From contig NZ_RHIB01000001.1 in NCBI RefSeq assembly GCF_003710255.1, forward strand, positions 1,240,001 through 1,304,000: a stretch of 64,000 bases of DNA, in the 5' to 3' direction. Below are positions 38,183-46,982 of the stretch, piece after piece. The notes under the pieces were generated by a model. The model searched no databases. It was not told the origin of the DNA and saw only the letters and a list, made by a program, of their open reading frames with translations. Position 1 is the first letter of the stretch. Every line of letters starts with the position of its first letter. Both the position numbers and the translations under genes were made by a program. The stretch comes from Alteribacter keqinensis (GTDB lineage: Bacteria > Bacillota > Bacilli > Bacillales > Salisediminibacteriaceae).

Positions 38183-38437
38183 CGGCAGTTTCCTCCTCAA
38201 TAAGACTCTACACGTAGTATGGAGAGATCCTTCCTGTTTCATTCCGGGGGATATAAAAAGAAAAAAAGACTGTGACAGACGTGTTTTGGTCAACGAGATC
38301 CGTACGAATAAAATGCGGTGCAAATAAATTGCTCCTGAAATATACTTCGTTTTCCACGGAATACTGGTGAACTCGTGCTACGCAAAACCACTGAAAAAGT
38401 CCATTTTCTTTTAAAACAGGCTCTGTTAAAGGTAGAC

Positions 38438-38622
38438 GTTGATTTTCGCTCCTTTGCCTCCCTTTCCGCAGCGGCGCGGGTGAGCCTCCAGGAGGTTTAT
38501 GCCTTGCTTCTTCCTCTACCGGTAACGCTACGCAGATATATGCGTCGAAGCAACTCGCAGCTTATTCGTGGTGTAAATGCTGGTTGCTCTTGCAGGAGTG
38601 TCGCCAAATCGCTGCAATCAAC
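38438..38622 (+). repeat. Dispersed intergenic repeat, copy E (most complete)
   Basis: A 185-bp unit bounded by GTTGATT (38438-38444) and AATCAAC (38616-38622), an exact 7-bp inverted end pair. Inside, in order: CCCTTTCCGCAGCGGCGCGG, GTGAGCCTCCAGGAGG, CTTGCTTCTTCCTCTACC, GCTACGCAGATATATGCG, AGCAACTCGCAGCTTATTCG, and GCAGGAGTGTCGC. It is the reference copy for this family. A further fragment at about 38665-38745 (CACTGTGGGGTCTTATC, CCCGCAGGAGTCTGCG) looks like the 3' half of another copy. Confidence 0.8.
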
Positions 38623-38804
38623 GACTTTTTAAATCAACAATGACTTTTAACACATCATAATAAACTTAGCCTCCTACCCACTGTGGGGTCTTATCTTTGC
38701 TTTTCATCCCGCAGGAGTCTGCGTATATTTCATCCGCTTTGTTATGGCATTGTTCGGATGCTCAGCTAAATGTTCCAATCACTTTCTTAAGCAACGACGA
38801 GGAA

Positions 38805-38848
38805 AGCCGCTGGCCTGCACGAGTGGGTTTCTCGTGCAGGGCCAGCGG
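38805..38848. terminator. Long GC-rich hairpin after rnjB
   Basis: GCCGCTGGCCTGCACGAG pairs with CTCGTGCAGGGCCAGCGGC, 18 bp with a single bulged base and a 7-base loop. It starts 46 bases past the rnjB stop. Only CTTTCC follows on the minus strand, so it is either a weak terminator, an mRNA-end stabiliser, or a small mobile palindrome. Confidence 0.5.
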
Positions 38849-38894
38849 CGGGATCCATTGCCAAACCACTTATAAACTTTTGAGACAACTTCTT

Positions 38895-40559
38895 TTACTT
38901 TGAATCCATGATGATCGGCATCACCATCGGACGTCTCTTCGTTTTATCAAAAAGGAACTTCCCTAAAGCATCACGTATACTGCTCTTAATCTGAGACCAT
39001 TCCATAATCCGCTGCTCGCTGCAATGGGCAATGGTTTTCGTCACAAGGGACTCGGCTTCCTTGATCAAGTCTTCAGACTCCCGTACGTAGACAAATCCCC
39101 GGGAGATAATATTAGGTCCTGCAATACACTCGTTGGATTTATTCAACGTTATCACGACTACGAGAATACCATCTTTGGAGAGGAGGCGTCGGTCTCTCAG
39201 AACGATGTTTCCAACATCACCGACTCCTAGTCCGTCAATCAGTACATTACCGGCAGGGATTTTTCCGGACTTCTTTCCCTGGCGTTTTTCAAATTCGACA
39301 CACTCCCCTTTTTCCAGAAGAAAGATGTTTTCCTGTTCAACCTTACAGCTTTTCGCGAGCATCCCGTGGGCATACTGCATCCTGAACTCACCGTGAACCG
39401 GGATAAAATGACGGGGTTTTATCAGGTTAAGCATAAGCTTGAGTTCTTCTTGATACCCATGTCCGCTTGCATGAACAGAATCTTTTCCATACACCACATC
39501 AGCCCCTGAACGGTGTAGAAGATCAATTGTCCTGGAGATGGATTTTTCATTTCCGGGAGAAGGTGCTGCGGAAATAATGACACGGTCTGAATCCTTTATT
39601 TTTATCTGCTTGTGCGTTTTTTGTGCCATCTGGGACAAAGCACTTAACGGCTCGCTTTTACTTCCTGTTGTAAGGATAACAAGTTTATCGTCCGCATAGT
39701 TTCCAGCATCATCAGGATCAATAATCAAATCCGGCGGAAAAGTCAGGTAGTCCTCTTTTGAAGCAACATCAATAACCTGTTTCATTGTGCTTCCCACCGG
39801 CACGACTTTCCGGCCGGTACGGTCTGCTGCATCAAGTGCCTGCTGAATTCGGTCTATGTTTGTGGAAAATGCAGCAATAATCATTCTTCCCGGTGCTTCG
39901 TAAAAGGCGTCGTTTAATCGCTGGCTCACTTTTGTTTCACTCAAGCTCACACCAGGTTTTTCAGCATTCATACTGTCTGACATCAGACAGAGAACCCCTT
40001 TTTCCCCGAGGGCTGCCAGTTTGCCAATCTCTGTTTCACGTCCATCGACCGGTGTCGGATCGAGTTTGAAATCACCAGTGTAAACAATCGGCCCCTGTGA
40101 CGTATGAATACAGATGCCCAGGGCACCCGGGATACTGTGTGTGACGTGGAAAAAAGTGAGCGGTGTATTGCCCACTCTGATTTTCGATTCAGCATGAATT
40201 TCTTTGGTGTCTGGTTCGGGACAGCCTTTTAAATCTTTGCAGAGCTGTTTTACAAATGCGAGAGTCAGTCTCGTTCCATATACGGGAACATTCAATTCTT
40301 TTACGAGATAAGGAATGGCCCCGATGTGATCTTCATGGCCATGGGATAGAACAATTCCTTTCACACGGTCTTTGTTTTCAGTCAGAAATGAAAAATCAGG
40401 AATCACAAGATCGACTCCGAGCATATCATCTTCAGGAAACATCAGTCCTCCGTCAATAACGATTATTTCCTCATCGAGTTCCACTACATACATATTTTTT
40501 CCGATTTCTCCAATGCCACCGAGGGCAGCTATACGAATCTTTTCTGTTTGTTTCGACAA
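38895..40559 (-). CDS. rnjB: Ribonuclease J (rnjB locus)
   Basis: Metallo-beta-lactamase/beta-CASP RNase with 5'-3' exonuclease and endonuclease activity. The 554-aa protein has SHGHEDHIG (H73, H75, D77, H78), THSIPG, TGDFKLD and SGHGYQEELK, then the C-terminal dimer domain ending TKRRPMVMPIIM. Synteny between dapA and tepA identifies it as the RNase J2 gene, yet its metal motif is complete, whereas B. subtilis J2 reads HGHDEN as I recall. The start is TTG at 40559 with AGGAGG 9 bases before it, giving MSKQTEKIRIAALGG; the open frame to 40637 covers the promoter. Confidence 0.93.
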   Translation of the reverse strand: MSKQTEKIRIAALGGIGEIGKNMYVVELDEEIIVIDGGLMFPEDDMLGVDLVIPDFSFLTENKDRVKGIVLSHGHEDHIGAIPYLVKELNVPVYGTRLTLAFVKQLCKDLKGCPEPDTKEIHAESKIRVGNTPLTFFHVTHSIPGALGICIHTSQGPIVYTGDFKLDPTPVDGRETEIGKLAALGEKGVLCLMSDSMNAEKPGVSLSETKVSQRLNDAFYEAPGRMIIAAFSTNIDRIQQALDAADRTGRKVVPVGSTMKQVIDVASKEDYLTFPPDLIIDPDDAGNYADDKLVILTTGSKSEPLSALSQMAQKTHKQIKIKDSDRVIISAAPSPGNEKSISRTIDLLHRSGADVVYGKDSVHASGHGYQEELKLMLNLIKPRHFIPVHGEFRMQYAHGMLAKSCKVEQENIFLLEKGECVEFEKRQGKKSGKIPAGNVLIDGLGVGDVGNIVLRDRRLLSKDGILVVVITLNKSNECIAGPNIISRGFVYVRESEDLIKEAESLVTKTIAHCSEQRIMEWSQIKSSIRDALGKFLFDKTKRRPMVMPIIMDSK

Positions 40560-40607
40560 TGTCGGTATCCTCCTATATTTATTTGGCACGTCCTGGTTAC
40601 TGTCTGT

Positions 40608-40637
40608 AGTATAACGCACTTCGTTTTTCCATGACAA
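40608..40637 (-). promoter_or_regulatory. SigA-type promoter of rnjB
   Basis: TTGTCA, 18 bp, TATACT on the minus strand, about 50 bases before the TTG start. Confidence 0.65.
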
Positions 40638-40677
40638 GAAGGGCAGGGAAAAAGAGGGAAATTATACATGTCAAACG

Positions 40678-40717
40678 AAAACCCCCGGGCCGATGTTCAC
40701 GGAGTCCCGGGGGTTTT
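40678..40717 (-). terminator. Terminator of asd-dapG-dapA
   Basis: AAAACCCCCGGG pairs with CCCGGGGGTTTT around a second short CCG/CGG helix, with TTTTCGTTTG on the minus strand, 42 bases past the dapA stop. Confidence 0.88.
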
Positions 40718-40758
40718 GTACTGTTTTTCAGCTTTCTTCGATCATCAGCCTTATTTCA

Positions 40759-41628
40759 TTAAATCGTATTAAGCACGTCGCTTAATTTGTGACGCTCTTC
40801 GGATGTTAATGGAATCAGGGGCAGTCGTACGCCTCCTGTATCCAGTCCTTTTAGCTGAAGAGCTGTTTTTACCGGTACGGGATTTGGTGCTGCAAACAAT
40901 CCGTTCATTACCGGCAGAAGCTTTTGATGAAGCTTGCTTGCCTCTTTGTGCTTACCGTTCAGGTGAGCGTTAATCATCTCCTGCATTTCATTTCCGAGTA
41001 CATGAGAAGCAACACTTACTACCCCGTCGCCTCCAATGCTCATGATTGGGAGAGTCAGTCCGTCATCACCGGAGTATACAGTAAAATCTTCCGGTGTTTT
41101 GTAAATGATGTCCGTAATCTGATCCAGATCTCCGCTTGCTTCTTTTACACTGACGATGTTGTCTATTTTTGAGAGCTCAACGACCGTATCTGTATGCATA
41201 CTCGTCCCGGTTCGTCCAGGTACGTTGTACAGCATAACCGGAAGTTTGGTTTTCTCGGCAATTGTTTTAAAGTGCTCAAACATTCCCTGTTGTGAAGGCT
41301 TATTGTAGTAAGGAGTGACGAGCATCACTGCGTCCACACCAGTCTGTTCCGCTCTTTTGGTAAATTCAACTGTCTGAAAAGTATTGTTCGATCCGGTTCC
41401 GGCAATGATTTTCACACGGCCGCCGGCTACTTTAACGGCGTGCTCAAACAAGGCAAGCTTCTCTTCCTGGGACAACGTAGGAGATTCTCCTGTAGTGCCT
41501 GCGACAACAAGTCCATCAGACCCGTTGGCAATCAGGTGCTCAATAACCTTGGTTGTTTTATTAAAATCAATGTTCCCCTTTGAGTCAAACGGGGTGACCA
41601 TTGCTGTCACAATGTGTCCGAAATTCAT
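40759..41628 (-). CDS. dapA: 4-hydroxy-tetrahydrodipicolinate synthase
   Basis: Class I aldolase-type enzyme (289 aa) that condenses pyruvate with aspartate semialdehyde, the branch point to diaminopimelate, lysine and dipicolinate. GTTGESPTLS binds the substrate carboxylates; the Tyr of PYYNKPSQQG and Lys of SVKEASGD (Schiff base) are present. AGGAG lies 10 bases before ATG. It ends the asd-dapG-dapA operon, 25 bases after dapG. Confidence 0.97.
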   Translation of the reverse strand: MNFGHIVTAMVTPFDSKGNIDFNKTTKVIEHLIANGSDGLVVAGTTGESPTLSQEEKLALFEHAVKVAGGRVKIIAGTGSNNTFQTVEFTKRAEQTGVDAVMLVTPYYNKPSQQGMFEHFKTIAEKTKLPVMLYNVPGRTGTSMHTDTVVELSKIDNIVSVKEASGDLDQITDIIYKTPEDFTVYSGDDGLTLPIMSIGGDGVVSVASHVLGNEMQEMINAHLNGKHKEASKLHQKLLPVMNGLFAAPNPVPVKTALQLKGLDTGGVRLPLIPLTSEERHKLSDVLNTI

Positions 41629-41653
41629 GTTGGCTCAACTCCTATTGATGATC

Positions 41654-42871
41654 TTAAACGTGTCCTAAAAATATTTCGTGCAGTGCGTTGACTGCAGCTG
41701 TCATGTCTTCTTCTTTTACCAGCACCCATATTGTAGTATGAGAGTCAGCTGATTGCAAAATCTGAATGTTCTTCATGGATAACGCTTCTACAATTTTGGA
41801 TGTTACACCAGGCACTCCTGTCATACCGGCTCCGACAGCACTTACTTTCGCACAGTTTCTTTGTGCTTCCGGTTTGAAGCCGAGTTCTGTCAGGACGTGA
41901 ATGGCGCGGTCGGCCACTTCATCCTTTACTGTATAAGCGACACCCATCGGCTGAATGCTGATAAAGTCCACGCTGATATTTTCATTTGCCATTGCTTTAA
42001 ATACTTTCGCCTGAAGGTCGTATTCCCCTTCGCGGGCCGCTACTTTTATCTGTGTTACGTTGTTTACATGGGCGATGCCTGTAATCGTCCGCTCTTCCAC
42101 GTCCTGGCCGAGAGCTTTTGCAGTAGATGTGGTAATCAGTGTTCCTTCTCCGTCCGAAAAGGTAGACCGGATACGAATCGGTACTTTCGCCTGCATGGCA
42201 ATTTCCACTGCACGGGGGTGAATCACCTTCGCGCCCTGATAGGCCATATTGCAGATTTCGTTATACGTTACAACACCGAGAGGCTTCGCTTTATCCACTA
42301 CCCGCGGATCCGCTGTCATGACCCCTTCTACATCTGTAAAGATATCAACCACTTCTGCTTTCAGGGCTGCACCAAGAGCCGTAGCAGACGTATCTGAACC
42401 TCCACGGCCGAGGGTGGCTGTTGTCCCTTTCGGCGTGAGCCCTTGGAAACCGGTAACCACAACGACGTCAGCCTCATCGAGTGCAGCTGTCAGCTCTTCC
42501 GTTTTCATCTCTGTGATTTTGCCGTTCGTATAGTCTTCTGTTACGCGAAAGCCTGCCTGGGCACCTGTAAGGGCCAGTGCCTTAACCCCTTTTTCATTAA
42601 GCAACTGAGAGAAGACAACGGATGATATTACCTCGCCGCAGGAGGCCAGAAGATCGAGCTCTCTTTTAGAAACATTGGCATTTACACTTCCCCCGACGAG
42701 ATTTAACAGTGTATCTGTCGCATAGGGATCGCCTGAGCGTCCCATAGCGGAAACAACGACTACAATCTTGCCTCCAGGCTTGAGTGCTTTTATAACATGA
42801 TTTGCAGCCATTTCTCTCATTTCAGCTGTCTTAAGAGAAGAACCGCCGAATTTCTGTACAATAATGTTCAT
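41654..42871 (-). CDS. dapG: Aspartate kinase I (DapG)
   Basis: Phosphorylates aspartate, the first step of the pathway. The 405-aa protein has the kinase signature VQKFGGSSLKT at residues 4-14, LGRGGSDTSATAL, and FTDVEGVMTADPR, then two ACT domains (from about residue 265) that in DapG bind meso-diaminopimelate. The locus, between asd and dapA, identifies the DapG isozyme. GAGGTGG precedes ATG at about 5 bases. Confidence 0.95.
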   Translation of the reverse strand: MNIIVQKFGGSSLKTAEMREMAANHVIKALKPGGKIVVVVSAMGRSGDPYATDTLLNLVGGSVNANVSKRELDLLASCGEVISSVVFSQLLNEKGVKALALTGAQAGFRVTEDYTNGKITEMKTEELTAALDEADVVVVTGFQGLTPKGTTATLGRGGSDTSATALGAALKAEVVDIFTDVEGVMTADPRVVDKAKPLGVVTYNEICNMAYQGAKVIHPRAVEIAMQAKVPIRIRSTFSDGEGTLITTSTAKALGQDVEERTITGIAHVNNVTQIKVAAREGEYDLQAKVFKAMANENISVDFISIQPMGVAYTVKDEVADRAIHVLTELGFKPEAQRNCAKVSAVGAGMTGVPGVTSKIVEALSMKNIQILQSADSHTTIWVLVKEEDMTAAVNALHEIFLGHV

Positions 42872-42886
42872 AGCCCACCTCGATCT

Positions 42887-43936
42887 TTACTTGAGTAATC
42901 CTTTTTTTACAAGCGCCTGGGCTATTTGAACACTGTTCAGCGCAGCCCCTTTGAGAAGGTTGTCAGAAACAATCCAGCAATGGAAACCTTTATCGTTATC
43001 AAGGTCTTTACGGATCCGGCCGACAAACACATCATCTTTTCCTGCAGCATCGACTGCCATCGGATACAGCTGCTCTTTCGGGTCGTCCATAAGTGTGACA
43101 CCTTCAGCTTTATCCAGAACAGAAAAGATATCTTCTGTTGAAATACCTTCTTTACTTATTTCAAAGAACACACTTTCGCTGTGTCCTGTTTCGATTGGAA
43201 GACGTACACATGTGGCAGCCACATGAAGGCTGTTATCTCCTGTGATTTTCTTCGTTTCATTGATCATCTTCATTTCTTCAAACGTATATCCGTTGTCCTG
43301 GAATAAGTCAATTTGCGGAATGGCATTATAAGCGATCTGATAATGCTTTTTATCACCTGAAACCGGCAGAAGGCTGGCTTCTGTCTGTTTACCTTCAATC
43401 ACATCTTTTGACTGGGAATACATTTCATCAATCGCATCTGCACCTGCACCGCTTACAGCCTGGTAGGTGCTTACGATGATCTTTTCAAGCCCGAATGCTT
43501 CTCTGATCGGCTCCAGGGCCGCTACCATTTGGATGGTCGAACAGTTCGGGTTGCTGATAATGCCGTTATGATCATCAAGGTGGTGAGGGTTTACTTCAGG
43601 TACGACGAGAGGGACCTCAGGATCCATACGGAACGCACTTGTGTTATCTACTACGATAGCTCCCCGCTTCACTGCTTCCGGCGCGAGGCTCCTGGAAACC
43701 GAACCGCCTGCGCTGAAAAGAGCCAGATCAATGCCCTCAAAGGATTCGGGGGTCGCTTCCTTCACTTCAATTTCCTCACCTCGAAAGACCACTTTCGTTC
43801 CGGCAGAGCGTTTAGAGGACAGGGGAAGGATTGATTTCACCGGAAAATTAAGACGCTCAAGCGTCTTTAACATTTCTTTTCCTACAGCTCCTGTTGCACC
43901 GACTACTGCTACATTAAAATTATTTTTGTTTACCAT
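42887..43936 (-). CDS. asd: Aspartate-semialdehyde dehydrogenase
   Basis: NADPH-dependent reduction of aspartyl phosphate to aspartate semialdehyde. The 349-aa protein has VAVVGATGAVGKEML for NADP binding, the active-site Cys in SNPNCSTIQMV, and the His in PIETGHSESVFFE. Two ATGs are near the SD AGAGGAG: the one at 43942 is only 2 bases away, so the ATG at 43936 (8 bases) is preferred and gives MVNKNNFNVAVVGATG. First gene of asd-dapG-dapA. Confidence 0.96.
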   Translation of the reverse strand: MVNKNNFNVAVVGATGAVGKEMLKTLERLNFPVKSILPLSSKRSAGTKVVFRGEEIEVKEATPESFEGIDLALFSAGGSVSRSLAPEAVKRGAIVVDNTSAFRMDPEVPLVVPEVNPHHLDDHNGIISNPNCSTIQMVAALEPIREAFGLEKIIVSTYQAVSGAGADAIDEMYSQSKDVIEGKQTEASLLPVSGDKKHYQIAYNAIPQIDLFQDNGYTFEEMKMINETKKITGDNSLHVAATCVRLPIETGHSESVFFEISKEGISTEDIFSVLDKAEGVTLMDDPKEQLYPMAVDAAGKDDVFVGRIRKDLDNDKGFHCWIVSDNLLKGAALNSVQIAQALVKKGLLK

Positions 43937-44004
43937 TTTCATTTCTCCTCTCTCTATATCAATCAAATTGACTTGCCTGTTTACTCAAAGTTTATGGCTA
44001 TGTA

Positions 44005-44033
44005 TTATTACATACCCTCACCTTCGTTTTCAA
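44005..44033 (-). promoter_or_regulatory. SigA-type promoter of asd-dapG-dapA
   Basis: TTGAAA, 17 bp, TAATAA on the minus strand, about 60 bases before asd. It lies downstream of the dpaB hairpin, so the lysine genes can be transcribed outside sporulation. Confidence 0.55.
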
Positions 44034-44062
44034 CACAGAGTAATTACAGATAAAAATAACAT

Positions 44063-44093
44063 AACGTAGTTAAGGGCAGGCCCTAACTACGTT
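44063..44093. terminator. Hairpin terminator of dpaA-dpaB
   Basis: AACGTAGTTAGGG pairs with CCCTTAACTACGTT on the minus strand (one extra base), followed by ATGTTATTTTTATC. It starts about 70 bases past the dpaB stop. Confidence 0.65.
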
Positions 44094-44161
44094 TATATTG
44101 TACTTAGCAGGAGCATGACCCTGCACTTATTCTATTTTAGCAATTGTTGAGGAATTTTTCA

Positions 44162-44755
44162 TCATTGATTATATCTTTGTATTAAAACCGGCTGAATCTG
44201 CTCCCCGGAAATGGCTGCTTCGACAGTATCTGCCAGTCTTGTCATATCCGCTACAAGAGAGTTTGGCTTTTTGTAAGGGTGATCCTGCCCAAACGGGATG
44301 AAGTAAATGTTTTTTGTTGCCATAAGACGCATGATGTTAACCCCGTTCAGCCCGAGCGCATCATTTGTTGAAATACCTAAAACCACCGGCTTTCCGTTTC
44401 GAAGCGTGGCCTTTGCCCCCATCAGTACCGGCGAATCGGTCAGGGCGTTGGCAAATTTACTCGTCGAATTCCCCGTAATCGGTGCAATAACCATACAATC
44501 AAGAGGTGTTGCTGGCCCGAATGGTTCCGCAAGAGGAATGGTGTTTACAATCGGTTCATCTGTAATGCTTTTAATCCGCTCAATCCAGTCCTCACTTTTA
44601 CCGAACTTAGTATCAGTGCTTTGTACCGTATGTGTCAAAAACGGTGTTACCTTTGCCCCCAGACTAACCAGCTTTTCCATTTCCGGCATGACTTCTTCAT
44701 ACGTACAATGCGACCCGGTTAATCCAAAGCCGATATGTTTCCCTTTTAAGGACAT
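44162..44755 (-). CDS. dpaB: Dipicolinate synthase subunit B
   Basis: Flavoprotein-fold subunit (197 aa, B. subtilis SpoVFB) of the mother-cell enzyme that makes dipicolinic acid from a lysine-pathway intermediate for the spore core. KGKHIGFGLTGSHCTYEEVMP and VIAPITGNSTSKFANALTDSPV show the HFCD/flavoprotein fold. The ATG at 44755 overlaps the dpaA TAA by one base, with GGGGAGG 9 bases before it; longer in-frame extensions lie within dpaA. Confidence 0.95.
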   Translation of the reverse strand: MSLKGKHIGFGLTGSHCTYEEVMPEMEKLVSLGAKVTPFLTHTVQSTDTKFGKSEDWIERIKSITDEPIVNTIPLAEPFGPATPLDCMVIAPITGNSTSKFANALTDSPVLMGAKATLRNGKPVVLGISTNDALGLNGVNIMRLMATKNIYFIPFGQDHPYKKPNSLVADMTRLADTVEAAISGEQIQPVLIQRYNQ

Positions 44756-45657
44756 TAAGAAGTGCCTCCCCTCATTTTTTCCCACTGTTCCGCCAGTAGC
44801 AGCGACAAAACATTGGCTAAAATTCTTCCTGCAGTCTTCGGTGCTACAATACCGGGCAGCCCCGGAGCCAGTAACGCCTTTATGCCCCTCTTTTCCGCAT
44901 AGCGAAAGTCGGTGCCCCCCGGCTTGCTTGCCAGGTCCACAATTAAAGCGTGTGCCGGCATTTTAGAAATTACATCTGCTTTTAACACTTCTGCAGGAAT
45001 GGTATTAATAATGACATCCGCACTCTCCACATGAGCCCGCAGATCTGAAAGTGCAATGGGTTCAAGACCCTGTTCAAACGCTCTTGCAAGAAGCTCTGTT
45101 TCCTGTGCTGCCACTTTTACCTTTGCCCCCAGCTGCCTGAATGTTCTTGCAACAGTCATACCGACACGGCCGAAACCGAGTACGACCATTTCTGATGAAT
45201 GAATGGTCGTGTCTGTATGCTGAATGACCATCATCACAGTGCCTTCAGCAGTCGGAACGGAGTTATAAATCGCCACATCATCACGGTTAAATACTTCGAC
45301 AAACGGACGCTTGCAGATGTTAAGCAGAGCTTTTATTGATTCCGTTGAAATCCCTGAGTAGATCGTCGTCGTCTTCTTCGTACCACTTAACCATTTTGCA
45401 TCTATCATAATCGGCTCTCCGGAGAAGATCGTCTCCACTTCACCTTTTGCATTCATTCCGCTTACCGGCAGGATGATCGCATCCACCCCTGCCGGGTCGA
45501 GTGTACTTATAAATTGTTTGTTTGCACCGGCGAAACCGTCATCCAACTGATCAAATCCGACTAACGACAATTTAGCATCCATCTGTGATAGTTTACGAAT
45601 AATTTCCAGCTGCCTTGCATCTCCGCCGATGATTGCAATATGCATATCTGTTAACAC
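44755..45657 (-). CDS. dpaA: Dipicolinate synthase subunit A
   Basis: A 300-aa NAD(P)-binding subunit (SpoVFA). N-terminal IAIIGGDARQLEIIRKL, a central nucleotide-binding VVLGFGRVGMTVARTF, and the C-terminal signature LLAPGLPGIVAPKTAGRILANVL. The GTG at 45657 has AGGGGAG 9 bases upstream; an internal ATG at 45645 is too far from it. In B. subtilis ymxH lies directly upstream; here an IS-bearing insertion separates them, but a SigK-type promoter remains attached to this gene. Confidence 0.96.
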   Translation of the reverse strand: MLTDMHIAIIGGDARQLEIIRKLSQMDAKLSLVGFDQLDDGFAGANKQFISTLDPAGVDAIILPVSGMNAKGEVETIFSGEPIMIDAKWLSGTKKTTTIYSGISTESIKALLNICKRPFVEVFNRDDVAIYNSVPTAEGTVMMVIQHTDTTIHSSEMVVLGFGRVGMTVARTFRQLGAKVKVAAQETELLARAFEQGLEPIALSDLRAHVESADVIINTIPAEVLKADVISKMPAHALIVDLASKPGGTDFRYAEKRGIKALLAPGLPGIVAPKTAGRILANVLSLLLAEQWEKMRGGTS

Positions 45658-45726
45658 TCGTTTTTTCTCCCCTTTCTCCCATATGTCTTTTTAAAGGGGA
45701 CCCTCATTTGCGATGTTCTTCATCCA

Positions 45727-45756
45727 CATACTATGTATTCCTGTAAATGAACGTGC
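45727..45756 (-). promoter_or_regulatory. SigK-type promoter of dpaA-dpaB
   Basis: On the minus strand GCACG, 16 bp, CATAGTATG fits the SigK pattern (CAC core, 16 bp, CATAnnnTA, with the last base G). SigK control of the dipicolinate operon is established in B. subtilis. Confidence 0.55.
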
Positions 45757-45844
45757 GGGAGTAAGCGCAGTGTTCTTAGAAAAAATGCAGGCTTCCGCAA
45801 AAATAAAAAATGAGTATCCCTTTAGCTCAGAATAGCCACACTCA

Positions 45845-45885
45845 GGAACGTATGTTTGGTATAATATTAAACAAACATACGTTCG
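45845..45885 (+). promoter_or_regulatory. Transposase promoter with two LexA (SOS) boxes
   Basis: GGAACGTATGTTTG (45845-45858) and CAAACATACGTTCG (45872-45885) are inverted copies. The second, read on the minus strand, matches CGAAC-RNRY-GTTYG at all 14 positions; the first at 13 of 14. TATAAT (45860-45865) lies between them, with only a poor -35. LexA bound at both sites should block transcription until DNA damage. Confidence 0.72.
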
Positions 45886-45905
45886 TTCTTTAGGGGTGTA
45901 TCTTA

Positions 45906-46815
45906 ATGACCAATTTCTCGGAAATGAATTTAATCACTTTCCAAAAGGTATTCGCAACAGAGGATGCGTGTCATGACCAGTTGTTTCAGTTAAAGTGGTC
46001 AGACGGCTACGTATGCGAGAAATGCGGTCATAAAGAGTGCTTCGTTACAAAGACTCGCAAGCACAGATTATACGAATGTAACGATTGTCATTATCAATCG
46101 ACGGTGACGGTTGGAACTGTCATGGAGAAAACGCGAACGGACCAAATGGTTCCCAGCCATCTACCTGATTGCCTCTGATAAAAGAGGGGTATCAGCGATG
46201 AAATTAGCGAAAGAAGTGGCTGTGACATGCAAAACAGCATGGCTGATGCTTCATAAAATCAGGCAAGCCATGAAGCAGCGGGATGCACGCTATAAATTAG
46301 CTGGTATCGTCGAGTTGGACGATGCTTTCTTTGGTGCTCCCAAAGAAGGCGGCAAAAGAGGTCGCGGTACCGATAAAACAAAGGTGCTGGTCGGACTTTC
46401 GTTAAATAAAAAAGGGCATCCCCTGTTCGTAAAGATGGAGGTTATTCCAGATGTCAAAAGTAAGACCCTAATTGACTTTGCAGAGCGTCAAATCCACAAC
46501 GGGTCAACGATTAGCAGCGATGCTTATCGCTCCTATAGAAAACTGGAAGAGAAGGGGTATAACCATGATTTCCAAGTTTATAATCCGAAGAAGAGTCCCG
46601 ACCACCTTCACTGGCTCCATACCGTGTTATCAAACGCCAAGGCACTCGTAGGCGGGACTTTTCATGGACTGGCTTCGAGACACCTTCAATCATACCTGGA
46701 TGAATTCTGTTACAAGTTTAATAGAAGACACCATGAAGATGAATTATTCAGCCGTCTTCTTCATCATTGTATGGCGGTTAAGACCATCACACACCGAGAA
46801 TTAGTAAGCAAATGA
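45906..46815 (+). pseudogene. IS1595-family (ISXO2-like) transposase, frameshifted
   Basis: The first frame (45906-46178) encodes the zinc ribbon (YVCEKCGHKEC...YECNDCHYQ) and the STVTVGTVMEKTRT segment. The second frame, continuing from about 46141 to 46815, carries TKWFPAIYLIASDKRGVSA, then ELDDAFFG (first Asp), SSDAYRSY (second Asp), SNAKALVGGTFHG and the family end. Other members read KTRT-P-L-TKWF here as I recall, so about 5 bases seem deleted near 46139; a programmed shift is less likely. AGGGGTG lies 7 bases before the ATG. I could not find terminal inverted repeats, so the IS ends are undefined. Confidence 0.85.
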
Positions 46816-46982
46816 ATGTAATTTTTAGAGGAGTTTTTGAAATAATCGGAAAAGCCATAATGAAGACCTGTATAATATGTTAAAATTAGGAAATATGTTG
46901 CTCGGAATGTACTTAAACTAACGGGGAGTTTACTTGAATAAGTAGACTTACTTAAAACTTAAATGAGGGAAGGGGGAACATA

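Noticed and set aside
38375-38632. 85-codon plus-strand frame within the intergenic repeat near 38.5 kb
   Set aside because: The frame coincides with the repeat unit, and other copies do not keep it open, so it is not coding.
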